From Alloascoidea africana (lineage: Eukaryota > Ascomycota > Alloascoideomycetes > Alloascoideales > Alloascoideaceae), in NCBI GenBank assembly GCA_030581615.1, contig JAKTTT010000001.1, positions 1,054,001-1,118,000 of the forward strand: a stretch of DNA of 64,000 nucleotides, in the 5' to 3' direction. Under the pieces are notes generated by a model. It was not told where the DNA came from. It saw only the letters and a program-made list of their open reading frames with translations, and made no database searches. The number at the start of each line of letters is the position of its first letter. Position 1 is the stretch's first letter. Positions 47,763 to 59,348 of this stretch are shown one piece after another. The position numbers and the translations under genes are program-made.

Positions 47763-49352
47763 CTAAACTGTTCTAAAGCATGAAGGCTCGAAAGGCAAAA
47801 GCAATGCCAAAATACCAACCACGCCCACGAAGGTTGCACAGATGAACACAGGCGCCGTGCTATATGGATCTGAGTAATATGCAATAATGGGTCCCATCAA
47901 GGCCCCAAACCTCGTTGCACCAACGCAAAGAGCATTTCCAGTGGTTCTATTCTGTGCGCCAAAGCTCATTGGGGTGTAAGCAAAAGTAGACGCCGAGTAG
48001 GAATACATGAAGAAAGAAACCATACAAGTGAAGGCCACATTTTGGGCCTGTGTTCTGACAGCTGTATATGCAAAGAAGAACGCCATGGATAGCAAAGAGG
48101 TTATACTCATAGCACCCCTGGAACCCACTTTAGGGGTAAGGAAAAAAAGAGTTGATAATACGGGACCAAAAGCACTAGCAACGTTGGATAAAACCAAGTT
48201 TCTATATGTTTCATAGGTCGATCCGCTACCAAACTTTGCTCCCCTTGATTGCAAGTATATGGGTAGGAAGTTGAAAAATATAGGCGTTGATATGCCGATA
48301 AGTAGCCACATAGTTATTTGTATCACCAAAGATCTGGTTGTTCTCTTTGTCGCAAAAATCTGCTTCAAATGTTTCCATATTATTCGAAGCACTCCAAATA
48401 CCGACTTTCTTCTCTTTTCCACTTCAATCTGTAGGAGCTCACCACATGAACTTAATTCTTGGGCAGTTAATGAGCATGTTCTATTATATTTCCTGGCAAG
48501 CTGTTGCACCGTCTCCACCGCTCTTTCATCTTCCCCATGAGTAATCAGAAATTTTGGTGTCTCCTTTAGTCGAATGAATAAAACGCGAGCTACAGCACAA
48601 ACAAGAACAAGTGCAGAGTTGGTAATCCATGTGTATCTCCAGCCCATGTTGTCGGAGTTCTTGCAATTCATAGGCGACTCACAAACAAAGTTTGCCATGA
48701 AAGGCCAGGTTATGAGAGCTGCTATTGTACCTCCGATTCCCCACCAAATCGAGAAAAACAAAACTAGCCAATTGTACTTATAAGGAAGATATTCCAAAAA
48801 TACTGTGCCGTCCAAAATCATGTTTCCACCGGTACCTACAGCAGACAGAAACACAAAAAAACAATAGCTTTCATAGTTAGGCATTCCACCTGTAATTATT
48901 CCAAAAAGCCCAGACATGAAGAGAGATATATTAAACGCCCATCTACGACCAATAATGTCGGCAGAGAATCCCCATGCAAAAACACCAACAAAGTGACCAG
49001 CATAGCAAACGAGAGAGGATGTTGGGAAAGTGTTAAATTGGCCGAATTGCATGTCTGTAGGAATTTTGGTATAAGATTGCAGCACACCCATCATTGAGTC
49101 TACCGCGTATCCCATTCCACCCAGAAAAAAGAGCTTTAAGTGGTACGGCGTGAAACCCAACTCATCAATGGCATTATTTATAAGATGCATCTTCCTTGCA
49201 AGTATAGCATCATTGTGACTTAGAGATGCAAGATCATCCTCTTCAAGTTCCCGTTCTCTGAGGTCTCTCAGTATAGCACCTCCCTTTTCTTTTGAACTTT
49301 GAGAATTGTTGCCGTCACAGTTGACCTGAGAAGCTTCTTTATCGGTATTCAT
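47763..49352 (-). CDS. MFS transporter, SV2/SVOP-like
   Basis: 529 residues, ATG at 49352. About 70 hydrophilic N-terminal residues precede the SVOP-type entry DELGFTPYHLKLFFLGGMGYAVDS. MFS motif A reads GFSADIIGRRWAF between helices 2 and 3. GTGGNMILDGTVFLEYLPYKYNW in helices 4-5 matches the SV2/SVOP pattern (GxGGN...EFxP), and the central loop contains RLKETPKFLITHGEDE, the sugar-porter-like PESPxfL equivalent. About 12 helices are visible. Fungal members carry small organic or inorganic ions, and the substrate here is unknown. Pho84/Git1-type phosphate carriers were considered, but their signature (DAYDLF) is absent. It is flanked by 1.9 kb and 3.0 kb without confident genes. Confidence 0.8.
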   Translation of the reverse strand: MNTDKEASQVNCDGNNSQSSKEKGGAILRDLRERELEEDDLASLSHNDAILARKMHLINNAIDELGFTPYHLKLFFLGGMGYAVDSMMGVLQSYTKIPTDMQFGQFNTFPTSSLVCYAGHFVGVFAWGFSADIIGRRWAFNISLFMSGLFGIITGGMPNYESYCFFVFLSAVGTGGNMILDGTVFLEYLPYKYNWLVLFFSIWWGIGGTIAALITWPFMANFVCESPMNCKNSDNMGWRYTWITNSALVLVCAVARVLFIRLKETPKFLITHGEDERAVETVQQLARKYNRTCSLTAQELSSCGELLQIEVEKRRKSVFGVLRIIWKHLKQIFATKRTTRSLVIQITMWLLIGISTPIFFNFLPIYLQSRGAKFGSGSTYETYRNLVLSNVASAFGPVLSTLFFLTPKVGSRGAMSITSLLSMAFFFAYTAVRTQAQNVAFTCMVSFFMYSYSASTFAYTPMSFGAQNRTTGNALCVGATRFGALMGPIIAYYSDPYSTAPVFICATFVGVVGILALLLPFEPSCFRTV

Positions 49353-52324
49353 GAGGAAAATGGAAATGGATTATAGATTCTTGAGTGAAAACTGGAAGGA
49401 TATTGATGCTATATATGTAAGATTCAACCCATACTTTGAAATTGGTTCCTTGATCTATTCAGGGTCTTTCATGCCGATTCAGTTCCCTAAACAGCCCTTA
49501 AGGGCCCACGGCAAAATCATAATCGTAACTTTGCACTGCATGATGGAAAGCGCCCTATTATTAATATTGCTTTTCTAGAAAACAGTATCCGTATTTTGTT
49601 CCCAGAGTTTATTTGTAATCTCTTTGCATGCCAGGGTGGAGTTACTTATCCTCTTTTTATTCAAATTTTGTTCACTTGAAAGATGCTGACATTTCTTTAA
49701 TCCCATATTGCACGTGTTTGTGGCTTGACATCAGAAAGTTGTTTGTGAAACAATTATTCATGTCAACTTTCTAAATGTTTGAATAATTTTGAAGTATGCT
49801 TCCAGTCTCTAGACCCTTAATTATTTGGTTAGTTACTTTGTAGTGTGTCCCAGCAGATACCTTCTTCACAGGCTATCGAAGACTTGTAAGATAGAGTGAT
49901 TTATTAGCTTTAATCAAGAAAGAACTGTTTGGATGTCTTTCTCAAATTCCGTATTAATATTCCTTACAAGTGGCTTATGACCCTTTATACAGTAGCAAAA
50001 ACCATGCAGTTATGTTTTCTATTGTTACATTTTTGATTAAATTTGAAGAAGCGGAAAACAGAAATCTTGTACTCTGTGTACCAAATGCAGTTAAGAGATA
50101 ATCTGACCAAGAACTAGAAATTATTATCTTCCTCATATACAATAAGAGTGGGACAAAATGTCAAACATCCAAAAGGACGTAGAAATAACACACCGGTGTT
50201 TACCCTTTGCGGCGATAGATATTTATCCTTTCGTGTCTGGCAAGCAGTCTGGATCATGTTCCATTCAATCAGTCTAATAATAGCTTGCGCTCGATGAAGC
50301 GTATCTTCGATAAATGCTTATTATAATCATTTATTTGCCTCTGATGCTGGGGTAAAACTGTTCAGCTAACAGCTATTGTTTAAGGATAATCAGATGATCT
50401 AATCTGTTGTGTTAAATCACCAAAAAAGCTTCGAGACAGAGCAATTTAATATTCGCACCGTGTGTTAAAAGTCTGTTAAAACAGAGGATACTCATTTCGT
50501 ATAAAAGAGTATCAGTCTTAATTTCCGCAAATCAAGACAAATAATTGGAAAGAGGTAATATCCTTGTTGTATAATAATACTCCAACGAATGTTCAGCTCA
50601 GAACAGGAAGCAGAGAATGACTGTTTGTGTTTCCCAGCAGTACTCCCCAGTATCTTCTCGTGAGTCTATTTCCTTCTGATGCTCTTGGCCAACTATAGAC
50701 GCTCTCCAATCATAAATGCTCTGAGTGTTGATAACGGTAAATATGTTTGAAAAGTAACTATAACTGTTAAACGTGGAAAGCCGTCAAACAATCACTACAG
50801 ACGAAACTTGGGAGGATGATTAACCCAATTACTCTTGCATATTCTATAAAGATAATAGAATATAAGAAAAGAAATCTGATGGCATACTGTAAAAGAACTG
50901 TAATTGTTTTTCTTGTACGGTAAACATGACTTTGCCTTTCTTGGTTCTAAACACCATTTTTCACTTCGTATTCTCCACAACAGCAGAATGTGATAAGCAG
51001 TAGTCTCCTATAACGAAATGAAAGTGTATATAACTATTCTGCTTTAAACTCTACAAGCATTCTTAATTTCGATGTCTTATAAGCCTCAAAGATACCAATA
51101 ACGCTTGCGGCAAATGGAGCTTTTCCGATTAGACACTCACTCAAATCCATTAGAAAGTTCCATGATTATCAGATTTTAAAACTATGCTTGCAAAGACATT
51201 TATATGACAATGAAGTGGGTAGACTATTTTACCTGGCGACTAACAGAATTTTGAACTCGTGAACAGAAAGCGAACAAAGCGACATTACCGTGGGACGGTT
51301 CAAATCCAAACTGAGTGTGCAGTTAATTCTCCTGGTCGAGATTTAAGATTTGTTAGGGTTTCTTTCGATTGCAGCATGACCGGCTTCACAAATTTAGAGG
51401 TCTGATTCTAGGTCTGAAGTACAACTTTGGCCATTGTTCTGCTTGGTCAAAGCTTGGCCCCAAACCACCAAGTTTTGCTAAGACATAGGCCATACACCTC
51501 CAGAAACACCACCCGCACAGAGATTCAACTGGGTTCCAAAATTTTCTCTCTTGGCCTTAAATTCATCAATTTAACAATGGCACAACTCCAAGAAGAGCTC
51601 AATTAGCTCGGCTCCATTCTCGCTAATCTTTATTGCAATTGATACCTTCTTTGATGTTAAGGCATTTGCAAAGCTTAACAAAACTCGACAACCGTTTGTG
51701 AAAGAGGGCCAACATGGTTTACAAACTTTCCAACTAGATTTTTCATGAAGAGGCAAATGAAGATAGTTTTTTTGATCTAGATCCATTAAATACAAGTCTA
51801 ATATTAATTTCTGATAGAAGGAAAGGCCTTTCGTACTGTTCGCCGTTTGGACATCGATGCTTTCATGGGTGTGGAGACAGATAACCTCAGACCGAATGGA
51901 TTTTAAGGTTTTGGTGCTAGGGGTCCTGTTAAGAGTCAATGTTTCCTTTTTGTCAATTTAAACGCAAAAATAGGGTATTGGGCCCATTATCTACAGGTGT
52001 ACTGTTATGATTCCAGTATGGATACTGGTTATCAGACCAAAAATGATATCCTGTCGAAAGTACTGAACCTATTCTGTGGTACTTTCACCGGGTGTTGGAG
52101 AAAATCCCAAAACTGAAAGGCGCCACTACCTGGCTAGTATCTTTCCGGAAAAGATTCACGATACTTCCGGAATAGTTTTCAAGAAAATGAAGTCGGTGAT
52201 TCAACGTCAAGCAACCTGTGTCAAACAAAGGTCATAGCTATTGCTTTACTCAAAAAATTGATGTGAAAAAAAAGATTTATCTTGTAAAGCTAAAGAAACT
52301 GAAAGCATTTGTTGTGATATAAAC
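49353..52324. other. 3-kb gene-poor region between divergent genes
   Basis: It lies between the starts of the SVOP-type transporter (minus) and MMS19 (plus). No convincing ATG frame over 75 codons is present: the 122-codon frame at 51571-51939 (minus) opens with TTG. CACGTG occurs at about 49712-49717. I looked for tRNA boxes, snRNA signatures and centromere-like inverted repeats and recognised none. It may hold a non-coding RNA or a decayed gene. Confidence 0.35.
52143..52172. promoter_or_regulatory. Pair of TTCCGGAA palindromes upstream of MMS19
   Basis: TTCCGGAA occurs at 52143-52150 and again at 52165-52172, 153 bp before the MMS19 ATG. Each fits TTCnnGAA, the unit of a heat-shock element, with an extra TTC at 52155-52157 between them. 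The repeat is seen directly; binding by Hsf1 is only a possibility. Confidence 0.35.
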
Positions 52325-55300
52325 ATGGAGAAGACTTTGATCAACAGATACATGGTAGAGGCTTATTCTGCCCCAGAAGCTGCTTTCAAAATTGCCAAAG
52401 AGATTGCAGAAGGTAAAAGAATGCTCACATGGTGCTAAAGTATTCGCTGTTGCTAACTTTAACCTCTAAGCTATTGAATCTGACCAAATAAGGCTATTGA
52501 GTTTGATAGAACTGCTTGGAGAAGATTTGACTAGAGAAGAAGACGTTGTTGCCAGATCAAAAGGTATGCTTTTCTATTGATTCGAAGATGAAGAAGTATC
52601 TAAAACATGGCAATTCTAGCACTCGGTTGCATTTCTGATACAATTTCTCAGATTAATCAAACCAAGTTTTCAAAACAAGAAGTGATCGTATTGACCAGGT
52701 TTCTGACTGAAAAGCTGGAAGATGGTTCTGGGTCTTCTGTAAAGGAAATAACACAGGGACTTTTTGCATTAATAAAAATGAGAAATTTTAGTGCGCTGAG
52801 CGTCAAAACGATAGTAACCAGTTTAGCTGAGAACGTGGAAATGCCTAAACACCCCCAATCTACAAGGAATATCGTTTTTCAAATTTTCCAGGAGCTTTTG
52901 AAGAAATACTTGAACTATTTAAAGTCCTTAGGAGATACTTTCATTTCATCTTTTGTGACAGTTGCAACTAACGAGAAAGATCCCCGCAACTTGATGTGCT
53001 CATTTGATATAAATGCAACAATTTTGCACGAGTTTGATATTTCCAACTTTGTGGAGGAGCTGTTTGATATTAGCTTTTGCTACTTTCCAATTACATTTAA
53101 CCCTCCAAAAAGCGATCAATATAAGATAACTGGCGATGATTTAAGGAAAGCACTTCGCAAGTGTATTGCGGGGAATAAGCTGTTTGCCAAGGAAGCAATA
53201 CCCTCGTTGATGGAGAAGGTCTCTGCCACTTCATCAAGTGTACGAAAAGATGTCTTGGAAACTTTAAAGAGTTGCGTCGAAAGCTATGGAAGTGAAGCTT
53301 TAACGGATCATTGGGAATCGTTGTGGAATGGCCTGAAGTTTGAAGTGCTTCATGGGTCGGAAGAAGAGATCACTGAACTAGTTTTGCAGACTTTGAAATC
53401 TCTAACTGCTGTGTTCTCAGAGGATAAGAACATTGTAAAGAAGAATACCCAGAATGGGCTGGGAGGGAATGAAGAAATAGATTTCACATCAACTGGAGAA
53501 CGAAATTTTTTATCGTTTTTAACAACAGTCACGAGTGAGTGCAACGAAACCATCAAGAACCCAGAACATAAGACGGCGAAGAGTTCTGCCAGTATTTTGG
53601 CAAAAATGTCCGAAGCATCAGCAGAGGCACATGAGTTCATTATCTCCTCGACGATGCCTCTTATAGTTGAAGCTTTTTCACAAGACTCGGTAACTGTTCC
53701 AAAACGACGGGCCATTATCGGGATTATAAATTTGTTTTCGGATTCAACTGGATCGATTTACGGTAAATGCGACTCACCAGCGATTGCTGAGGGAGAATCT
53801 CAGTTGTTGAAATTTAAGGATAAAATATTCTTCTTTTTAACTGCATCGTTAAATGGATCTTCTCACGTGGAAGTAACATTAAGAACTATGGCAATAGAGG
53901 GGCTGGTGAAGATTGCGGAGCTGAGAAGCTTTTTGGAAACTGATGAACTAGGACTCGGCATTCAATTGTTAAACCAAGCCCTTCTCTATGATTCTAACAC
54001 GATTACATGCGCAAAGGCGAAAGAAGCGCTTGTGAGAATTGCAGAGATCAACAGTAATCTGATCCTAAATATATCGTTCCCGGCTCTGCTAACCAATCTC
54101 CCTGACAATGATAAGAAAACCGATAAACAAGCTTTGACCGAGGATCCTGTGAAATCAAAGGAATTCATATTGGAGAATCTAGGCGATCTTTCCATCAACC
54201 AGCCAATGCTTGAGACATTGGTAATTCGATTGACGAACAAGCTTAATGTAGTAATCTCAAATAAAGGGAGCGTGACTTACATTTTGCTTTTGCTTGGAAC
54301 ACTCCAGAAAAGGATAGCGAAAATTCATTCTACAAAGGTACCAACAGACAAATACATAAAGTCGCTGATTCCTACTCTCCTTACCAATCTCATCCTAGCA
54401 GATACTACTGGAGATAAGAATGATCCTCTGAATGACCGAGCAATAGTGCTTGCAATTGCCGGCATTATTGATGATACTCTGGTCCATGCTTCACAAGAAC
54501 TACACGCTAAATTACTATTGGACCTGTTCAACATTTTTGTTCTTGGTAAAGAAAGCGACTTGATCAGTACCAACAGGAGACTGTCTATTATTGAGAGTGG
54601 ATTTTCCCCTTTATCAAAAGACATTCTAAGACCTTCAAATACGATTCATGTTTTTGCTTCTTCATTGGCTGCGATTTCAAAGAAAGTCCCGATACCTGAA
54701 CTTATTAACGTTCAAAGTATTATAGACGATATCACTGTCATATTGGAGTCGGTTGAGGACCCCTTCATGAGATTAGGATATCTTCAACTTGTCACAATAT
54801 TGGTAAATAAATGGATACCAAGTTCGAATATGGGACATATAGAACAGATACGATTGAAACTTGAGGAATCATTTCAAAGTTCATCCTTGCCAAGAGCTGT
54901 GATATTAAGGAACTTGGAACTGTCCTCTTGGGTTGCTAAAGCGTTAGTAGCAAAAAATGACCCTCTGGGGTTGAAATTTGTCGATTCAATAATGGACCTG
55001 CTAAAGGCGAACTTTGGGTATCCTGCTAGCAAAGCCTGCGAAATTATCATTGCCGACAGCAAAATTCTGGATAAGAAAAATAGCGTCAACGTCCGATTGC
55101 TTTACAAACAGCGCTACTTTGCCTTTGTGATTCCTAAACTGGTCAGCATGTTTAAAGCCTGCGATGAGTCCTCTGTCAAAGCACATATTTTAACTGCGAT
55201 ATCTCTGATTTTAAAATACACACCCTGTGCAATATTGGTTCCAGAACTACCCAACTTTTTCCCATTACTTTTGCAGTCTTTGTCACTTAGCGATCCGGAT

Positions 55301-55685
55301 GCAAGAACCGCCGTAATTAAGATAATTACGGAAACTGCAAAAGAAATACCTACAGTATTGGAACAACATCTTCAAACTTTGATTCCGGGTTTACTCAAAT
55401 CTGCTCAAAAATCCAAAATTTCTAAACAAGTATGATTCCCGTTTTGTGGTTTTGTAAAACCTCATTGATCTGACTAATTCTGTTTTCATCTTTTAGGAAC
55501 TTCGAATTTCGGCCTTGAAATGTCTGATTGAGTTACCCAAGCGCTTGGCACTTAGCTCGGTTCTGCCATATAAGCCCACAGTGGTGAAAGAGTTATCTAC
55601 GGTACTAGGCGATCCAAAGCGAGCTGTAAGGAGCTATGCTGCTAATTGTCGAGAATCTTACATTGAACTTGGAAGTAAAAGCTAA
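52325..55685 (+). CDS. MMS19: Cytosolic Fe-S targeting factor Mms19/Met18 (four exons)
   Basis: Read as 52325-52412, 52471-52563, 52620-55429 and 55497-55685, giving 1,059 residues (S. cerevisiae Met18/Mms19: 1,032). HEAT-repeat protein of the CIA targeting complex (with Cia1 and Cia2) that delivers Fe-S clusters to DNA polymerases, Rad3/XPD and others. The N-terminal Mms19 motif (SKALGCISDTI) appears only after the second splice. The middle is helical repeats (ILHEFDISNFVEELFDISF, CYFPITFNPP). The C-terminal HEAT repeats end with LDDPKR-type sequence (VLGDPKRAVRSYAANCRESY), created by the fourth exon. Each splice keeps frame exactly. It is convergent with the PNGase A-type gene, 237 bp between stops. 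Confidence 0.92.
52413..52470 (+). other. Intron 1 of MMS19
   Basis: 58 nt, GTAAAA...CTAAG, with TTGCTAACT as branch site. The 5' site is weaker than consensus. Splicing gives AEAIESDQIRLL. Confidence 0.78.
52564..52619 (+). other. Intron 2 of MMS19
   Basis: 56 nt, GTATGC...TTCTAG. The branch site is probably ATCTAAAAC, unusually close to the 3' end. Splicing joins SK to ALGCISD, the conserved family sequence. The intron contains an ATG at 52607 that is in frame with exon 3. Confidence 0.8.
55430..55496 (+). other. Intron 3 of MMS19
   Basis: 67 nt, GTATGA...TTTTAG, with TGACTAATT as branch site and a T-rich tract. It adds the last 62 codons, which carry the conserved DPKRAVR repeat end. If unspliced, the protein stops at the TGA two bases into the intron's second codon. 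Confidence 0.88.
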
Positions 55686-55922
55686 GTTGGCTACAACCGA
55701 GACAAAGCTATTGATTTTCAACCTGCATTTTTTGCATTACCAAAGCACATACTATTTACCAGTTGACTTTTTTAGACACACCATAGGTTTCCTGCAGCTG
55801 ATTTGTACTGTATATTAATATCTAAACAAACCCGATAAAAAAAAACCTCTATTATCCTTTAATTACAATCGTACAGTTGATTTACCGAAAACTTATCCAA
55901 AGCGTTCTGCTAGGGCTAGATA

Positions 55923-58025
55923 TCACCGCTGACCGAAAGGAGTTCTTCCTTCGTATTCTTCCCCAGGTATTTTGTGAAATCTAGAGGCACCTCTCTTTTC
56001 GAGACCAGACGAACTTGCCCGATGAGAAATTGTTCTTCCTTCATGACCCTCTGAAAGGAAATTATGAAGTTCTTGAATGTTTCTTTTTCGCAATGCAAAT
56101 CCAGACGGAAGATAAGGGGCAAACAGACCCTGGAGAGCAGAAGCGATAGCAGAAGCTCGCACGGATTCATCTCCAGTACTTACGATAACATTTGCCGCAT
56201 TATTAACGTCTAAATGTATATTGTCTTCTGCTCCAAAGCCTTCTAATGGTGTACCGTCATCAGTGATAGGAGGAAAATGCTTGCCTTCAAACGTCTGTTT
56301 ATTCGGACTTGATTCTAAGTTCCTCGTTGGACTGGTAGAACCTGGACTTTTGTCCCGAGAAGTTTTGTCAGTAGTTGTATATAGTGTTGTTCTGTCCCCA
56401 CTCAAGTCATATAAATATTGAGAATAGGATTGGTTCGTTGAGATATAGAATCCTGTAACTTCCTTATCAGAATCGTCGTATTGAATGTTTGTGATCGAGT
56501 CTTGTCTAGTCCATACTTTCTGAGAGTTGTCATTATATCCATAGCCGTGAAGAATATCCGTCACAGATATGTGTGACGCAGTATTATCGAAATTAACTGC
56601 AATAGGATAGTGATAAGAAAATCCAGCAACGTTTAAATCATCCCCAACAGAAAGAAAGTTGTATCCAGTAGCATACTGAGCGTAGCTAGAGCTACCACCA
56701 TTGTTGAAGATGTTCTTGATACCACTGTATGTAACATTGCTACTTGTGGAGACTTGTAGTGTCTCGTCGCCAAAAGATCCTGAATAGTAGAGCTCACCAT
56801 TAATTGTTATTCCGCCATCAACCAGCAATGCTTCAACAAGACTGGTATTATCATTACCCATCTTTGAGAAGCTCAAGTTTTCTAATAGCTGTGAACTACT
56901 CTGACAGGAACCAGATCCCTTTGTGCCCTGTATTTCCCATGTGAGAAGATTAGCAGATAAAATCCAGCTTTGTCCGGTGCTGCTGCCAGATCCATCATCA
57001 TAGCCATTCCAGATGTCAATGGAGATATTAGCGCCGTTCCAGAGTAGAGGCAAAAAGGGAGTAACGTCAAGCTCGTAAGATGGCAGATCATATGCGTTAA
57101 TTCCTACAATTGGTGACCAAGCACTTGGTGACATTCCTCCAGTAAAGATAATTGGATAAGGGGCTACAATTCCAGCAAAATTATCCCCAATAAAGACTCG
57201 GACAAATCTTGCTGGCCCATGCCCAGTGGTGTCTTCTGATCCTCCAAATAGATCGGCATTGCTTTGTAGTTGGTTTGTATACCAGAACTCTTCCTTGTTT
57301 GATCCACTTGCAAAAACATCCACCACGGCTCTAGTGGTGTTTCTACTCACAGGCAAATTTCCCTCAAGAGGTTGTGGATAATGTGTTATGTCATTTGTCG
57401 ATTGAACAGGCTGCACTTTGTCTGGAGGACGGGGATGGGCATATGAAGAAGATATCGAGTCGAATTCTATATCTTGAGATGAAAATTTGTAATAGCTGGC
57501 CGTAATTGTGATGTTAAATGGACCAGTATATGTATCGTCTATAATATTGCCTAGATCAAATTTAACTTGCAGGGTTTGAGAAGGCTGAAAAAGAGCAATG
57601 TATTTTGTAACGTCTTTAATGTAGCTGAATGTAATATTGGTACGGCCAGGTTCTGCTGTGGAAGTTCTCCAAATTTCACAACCATTCAAAAAGAAGGTTG
57701 CCAATCGGTCAAATTGATTTCCGTAACTTGTCGCATTTAAAGTTAGCACAACTTGGTCAAAGTCGAGGTCAGGAGCAGTATAAGAATCTTCGAATGGTTT
57801 CCCATAAGAATTTGCAAAGACATTCTGAACTACCACCTGAGAAGCTACATGTTCGCCTAATTCTGGGAGAAGTCCCGATACTTGATAAATATTTGTTGGA
57901 GTTACTGAAGAGTTTTGATTGTCTCGTCTCCCTAATCTTGCTATTGGTGGTCTAGCGCACACTAGTTGAAAGCAGAAGATCAAGAAGAATGAAAGAGTGA
58001 AAAATGAACTGCAAAAAGAATGCAT
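55923..58025 (-). CDS. Secreted/luminal peptide-N4-asparagine amidase A (PNGase A family)
   Basis: 700 residues, ATG at 58025. A signal peptide (MHSFCSSFFTLSFFLIFCFQLVCA) is followed by a possible basic processing site (LGRRDN). The PNGase A N-terminal domain (about 45-420) has the family pattern: VVLTLNATSYGNQFDRLATF, NGCEIWRTSTAEPGRTNITF, FKDVTKY-like YIKDVTKYIALF, and DLGNIIDDTYTGPFNITI. Many NxS/T sites are present. A second beta-rich part runs to about residue 560, then a low-complexity tail with Arg-rich ends. Plant and fungal homologues cleave N-glycans from glycopeptides in the secretory path or outside the cell. S. cerevisiae lacks this family and uses cytosolic Png1. Activity here is inferred from family only. 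Confidence 0.85.
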   Translation of the reverse strand: MHSFCSSFFTLSFFLIFCFQLVCARPPIARLGRRDNQNSSVTPTNIYQVSGLLPELGEHVASQVVVQNVFANSYGKPFEDSYTAPDLDFDQVVLTLNATSYGNQFDRLATFFLNGCEIWRTSTAEPGRTNITFSYIKDVTKYIALFQPSQTLQVKFDLGNIIDDTYTGPFNITITASYYKFSSQDIEFDSISSSYAHPRPPDKVQPVQSTNDITHYPQPLEGNLPVSRNTTRAVVDVFASGSNKEEFWYTNQLQSNADLFGGSEDTTGHGPARFVRVFIGDNFAGIVAPYPIIFTGGMSPSAWSPIVGINAYDLPSYELDVTPFLPLLWNGANISIDIWNGYDDGSGSSTGQSWILSANLLTWEIQGTKGSGSCQSSSQLLENLSFSKMGNDNTSLVEALLVDGGITINGELYYSGSFGDETLQVSTSSNVTYSGIKNIFNNGGSSSYAQYATGYNFLSVGDDLNVAGFSYHYPIAVNFDNTASHISVTDILHGYGYNDNSQKVWTRQDSITNIQYDDSDKEVTGFYISTNQSYSQYLYDLSGDRTTLYTTTDKTSRDKSPGSTSPTRNLESSPNKQTFEGKHFPPITDDGTPLEGFGAEDNIHLDVNNAANVIVSTGDESVRASAIASALQGLFAPYLPSGFALRKRNIQELHNFLSEGHEGRTISHRASSSGLEKRGASRFHKIPGEEYEGRTPFGQR

Positions 58026-59348
58026 TATATCTTATGCTTCTTTCGGACCTGCCTGAAAAGAAATAAGCAAAGCGCAGTTCTCTGATGCTAAAGAGCGGTG
58101 AAAGACGTTATCAAGAGACCAAAGGGGGATTGCTGCCTTTATGAAGCTTTTTTTTTTTGGTTCCTGAAGGTTCAAATAGACTCTCGCAGGGGCTCGAAGG
58201 GAACTCGCTTGCGTCTCGATTCACAATTACTATTCCTGTTGCAGACTAAAAGCATGGGAGTTCACAGCAATAGAGAACGGACTCATACTTGGATTGAAAA
58301 TCATTTTACTAACGGAAGCAAGCAACAAATTCCTACTGCAAATATTCATACCTACTGCCTAATGGAATGATGTGTATTGAAATTCATTCATGTCATTGGA
58401 TTGTACAAAAAGGACGCTTGACCTAGACTGTGCCTTAAAGTCCTCATCTAAGATGTTGGCGTCTAAAGCACATGCCATAAGAGAATCTGTACACAGTGCG
58501 CTGTTTTTTGCCATAATGATTCTGCTCTCGGAAGCCTTGAAACCCCGAACAATACCGAAAATAAAGTTATCACTGAAACACAAATGTTTTTCGTACATAA
58601 ATATCCGGATTTTACCCTTTCAAGCAAGTGTCTGCCGAGCTTATTCTAAACTATTGGGAGCACTAGAAAACTGACATGGAAAGCAGGTTCTATGCATTAT
58701 ACGGTTTGTCAGTGAAAACTTTATGAGAACAGAAAGTTCGTGGTATTTAAACCCAAAAATATAACTAAACTAACTTCGAAGTAAACAGGGAAAGCAGTGA
58801 TTGATTCCAATAAATGCTGACACCACTGACATTGACAAAATGTTGTGTGGAATGTTTTTTTATTCTCAAACCTACGCTTGTTGTGTTTCCTCTTCAACTT
58901 TCATTTTGTATCTTAATATATATTGTCGTTTTGGCTCTTTTATCATGATATTTAAAAGTTAAGGGCAAATTTATAAAGTACACTAACTTATAAATTTAAA
59001 GCTCATTTGCATCATTCCATTGTGATAAAGGAAATTCTCCGTATGCCCCCTTTTGCTAGATCCTACTCAAGGTTAAATGTTATTCCGTGCTTTAGAGGTA
59101 GATCATAGTACACTTTACACAAATACATACTGATCAAATCATGGTATAACATTCTAACCACACTAGAATATCACATACCAAGAAGTAAATGAATTGAACT
59201 GAAAACAGAAAAAACATGAAACATCAGACTAATGCGACAGTTAAAACCGATAAATACACAAAACATTTTGTTACAAAAAAATCATAAACTAAATAACCTA
59301 TATCGACTCTTTATCAGTAATCTTGGATCAATATCGATGAATCTAAAA
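58026..59348. other. PNGase A-type promoter and TAO3 3' flank
   Basis: 1.3 kb. Two overlapping opposite frames at 58359-58674 (79 and 94 codons) have no family match. There is a T-run at 58145-58158. From about 58900 to 59340 it is very AT-rich, consistent with the TAO3 3' end. No RNA gene was recognised. Confidence 0.4.

Noticed and set aside
51297-51307. GGTTCAAATCC, a match to the tRNA B box
   Set aside because: The bases flanking the T loop do not pair and no acceptor stem is present.
51571-51939. 122-codon minus frame in the 3-kb gap
   Set aside because: It opens with TTG, not ATG, and has no recognisable domain.
58359-58598. 79-codon minus frame, briefly compared with L7Ae/S12-type ribosomal proteins
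   Set aside because: Similarity did not hold beyond a few residues; an opposing frame overlaps it.
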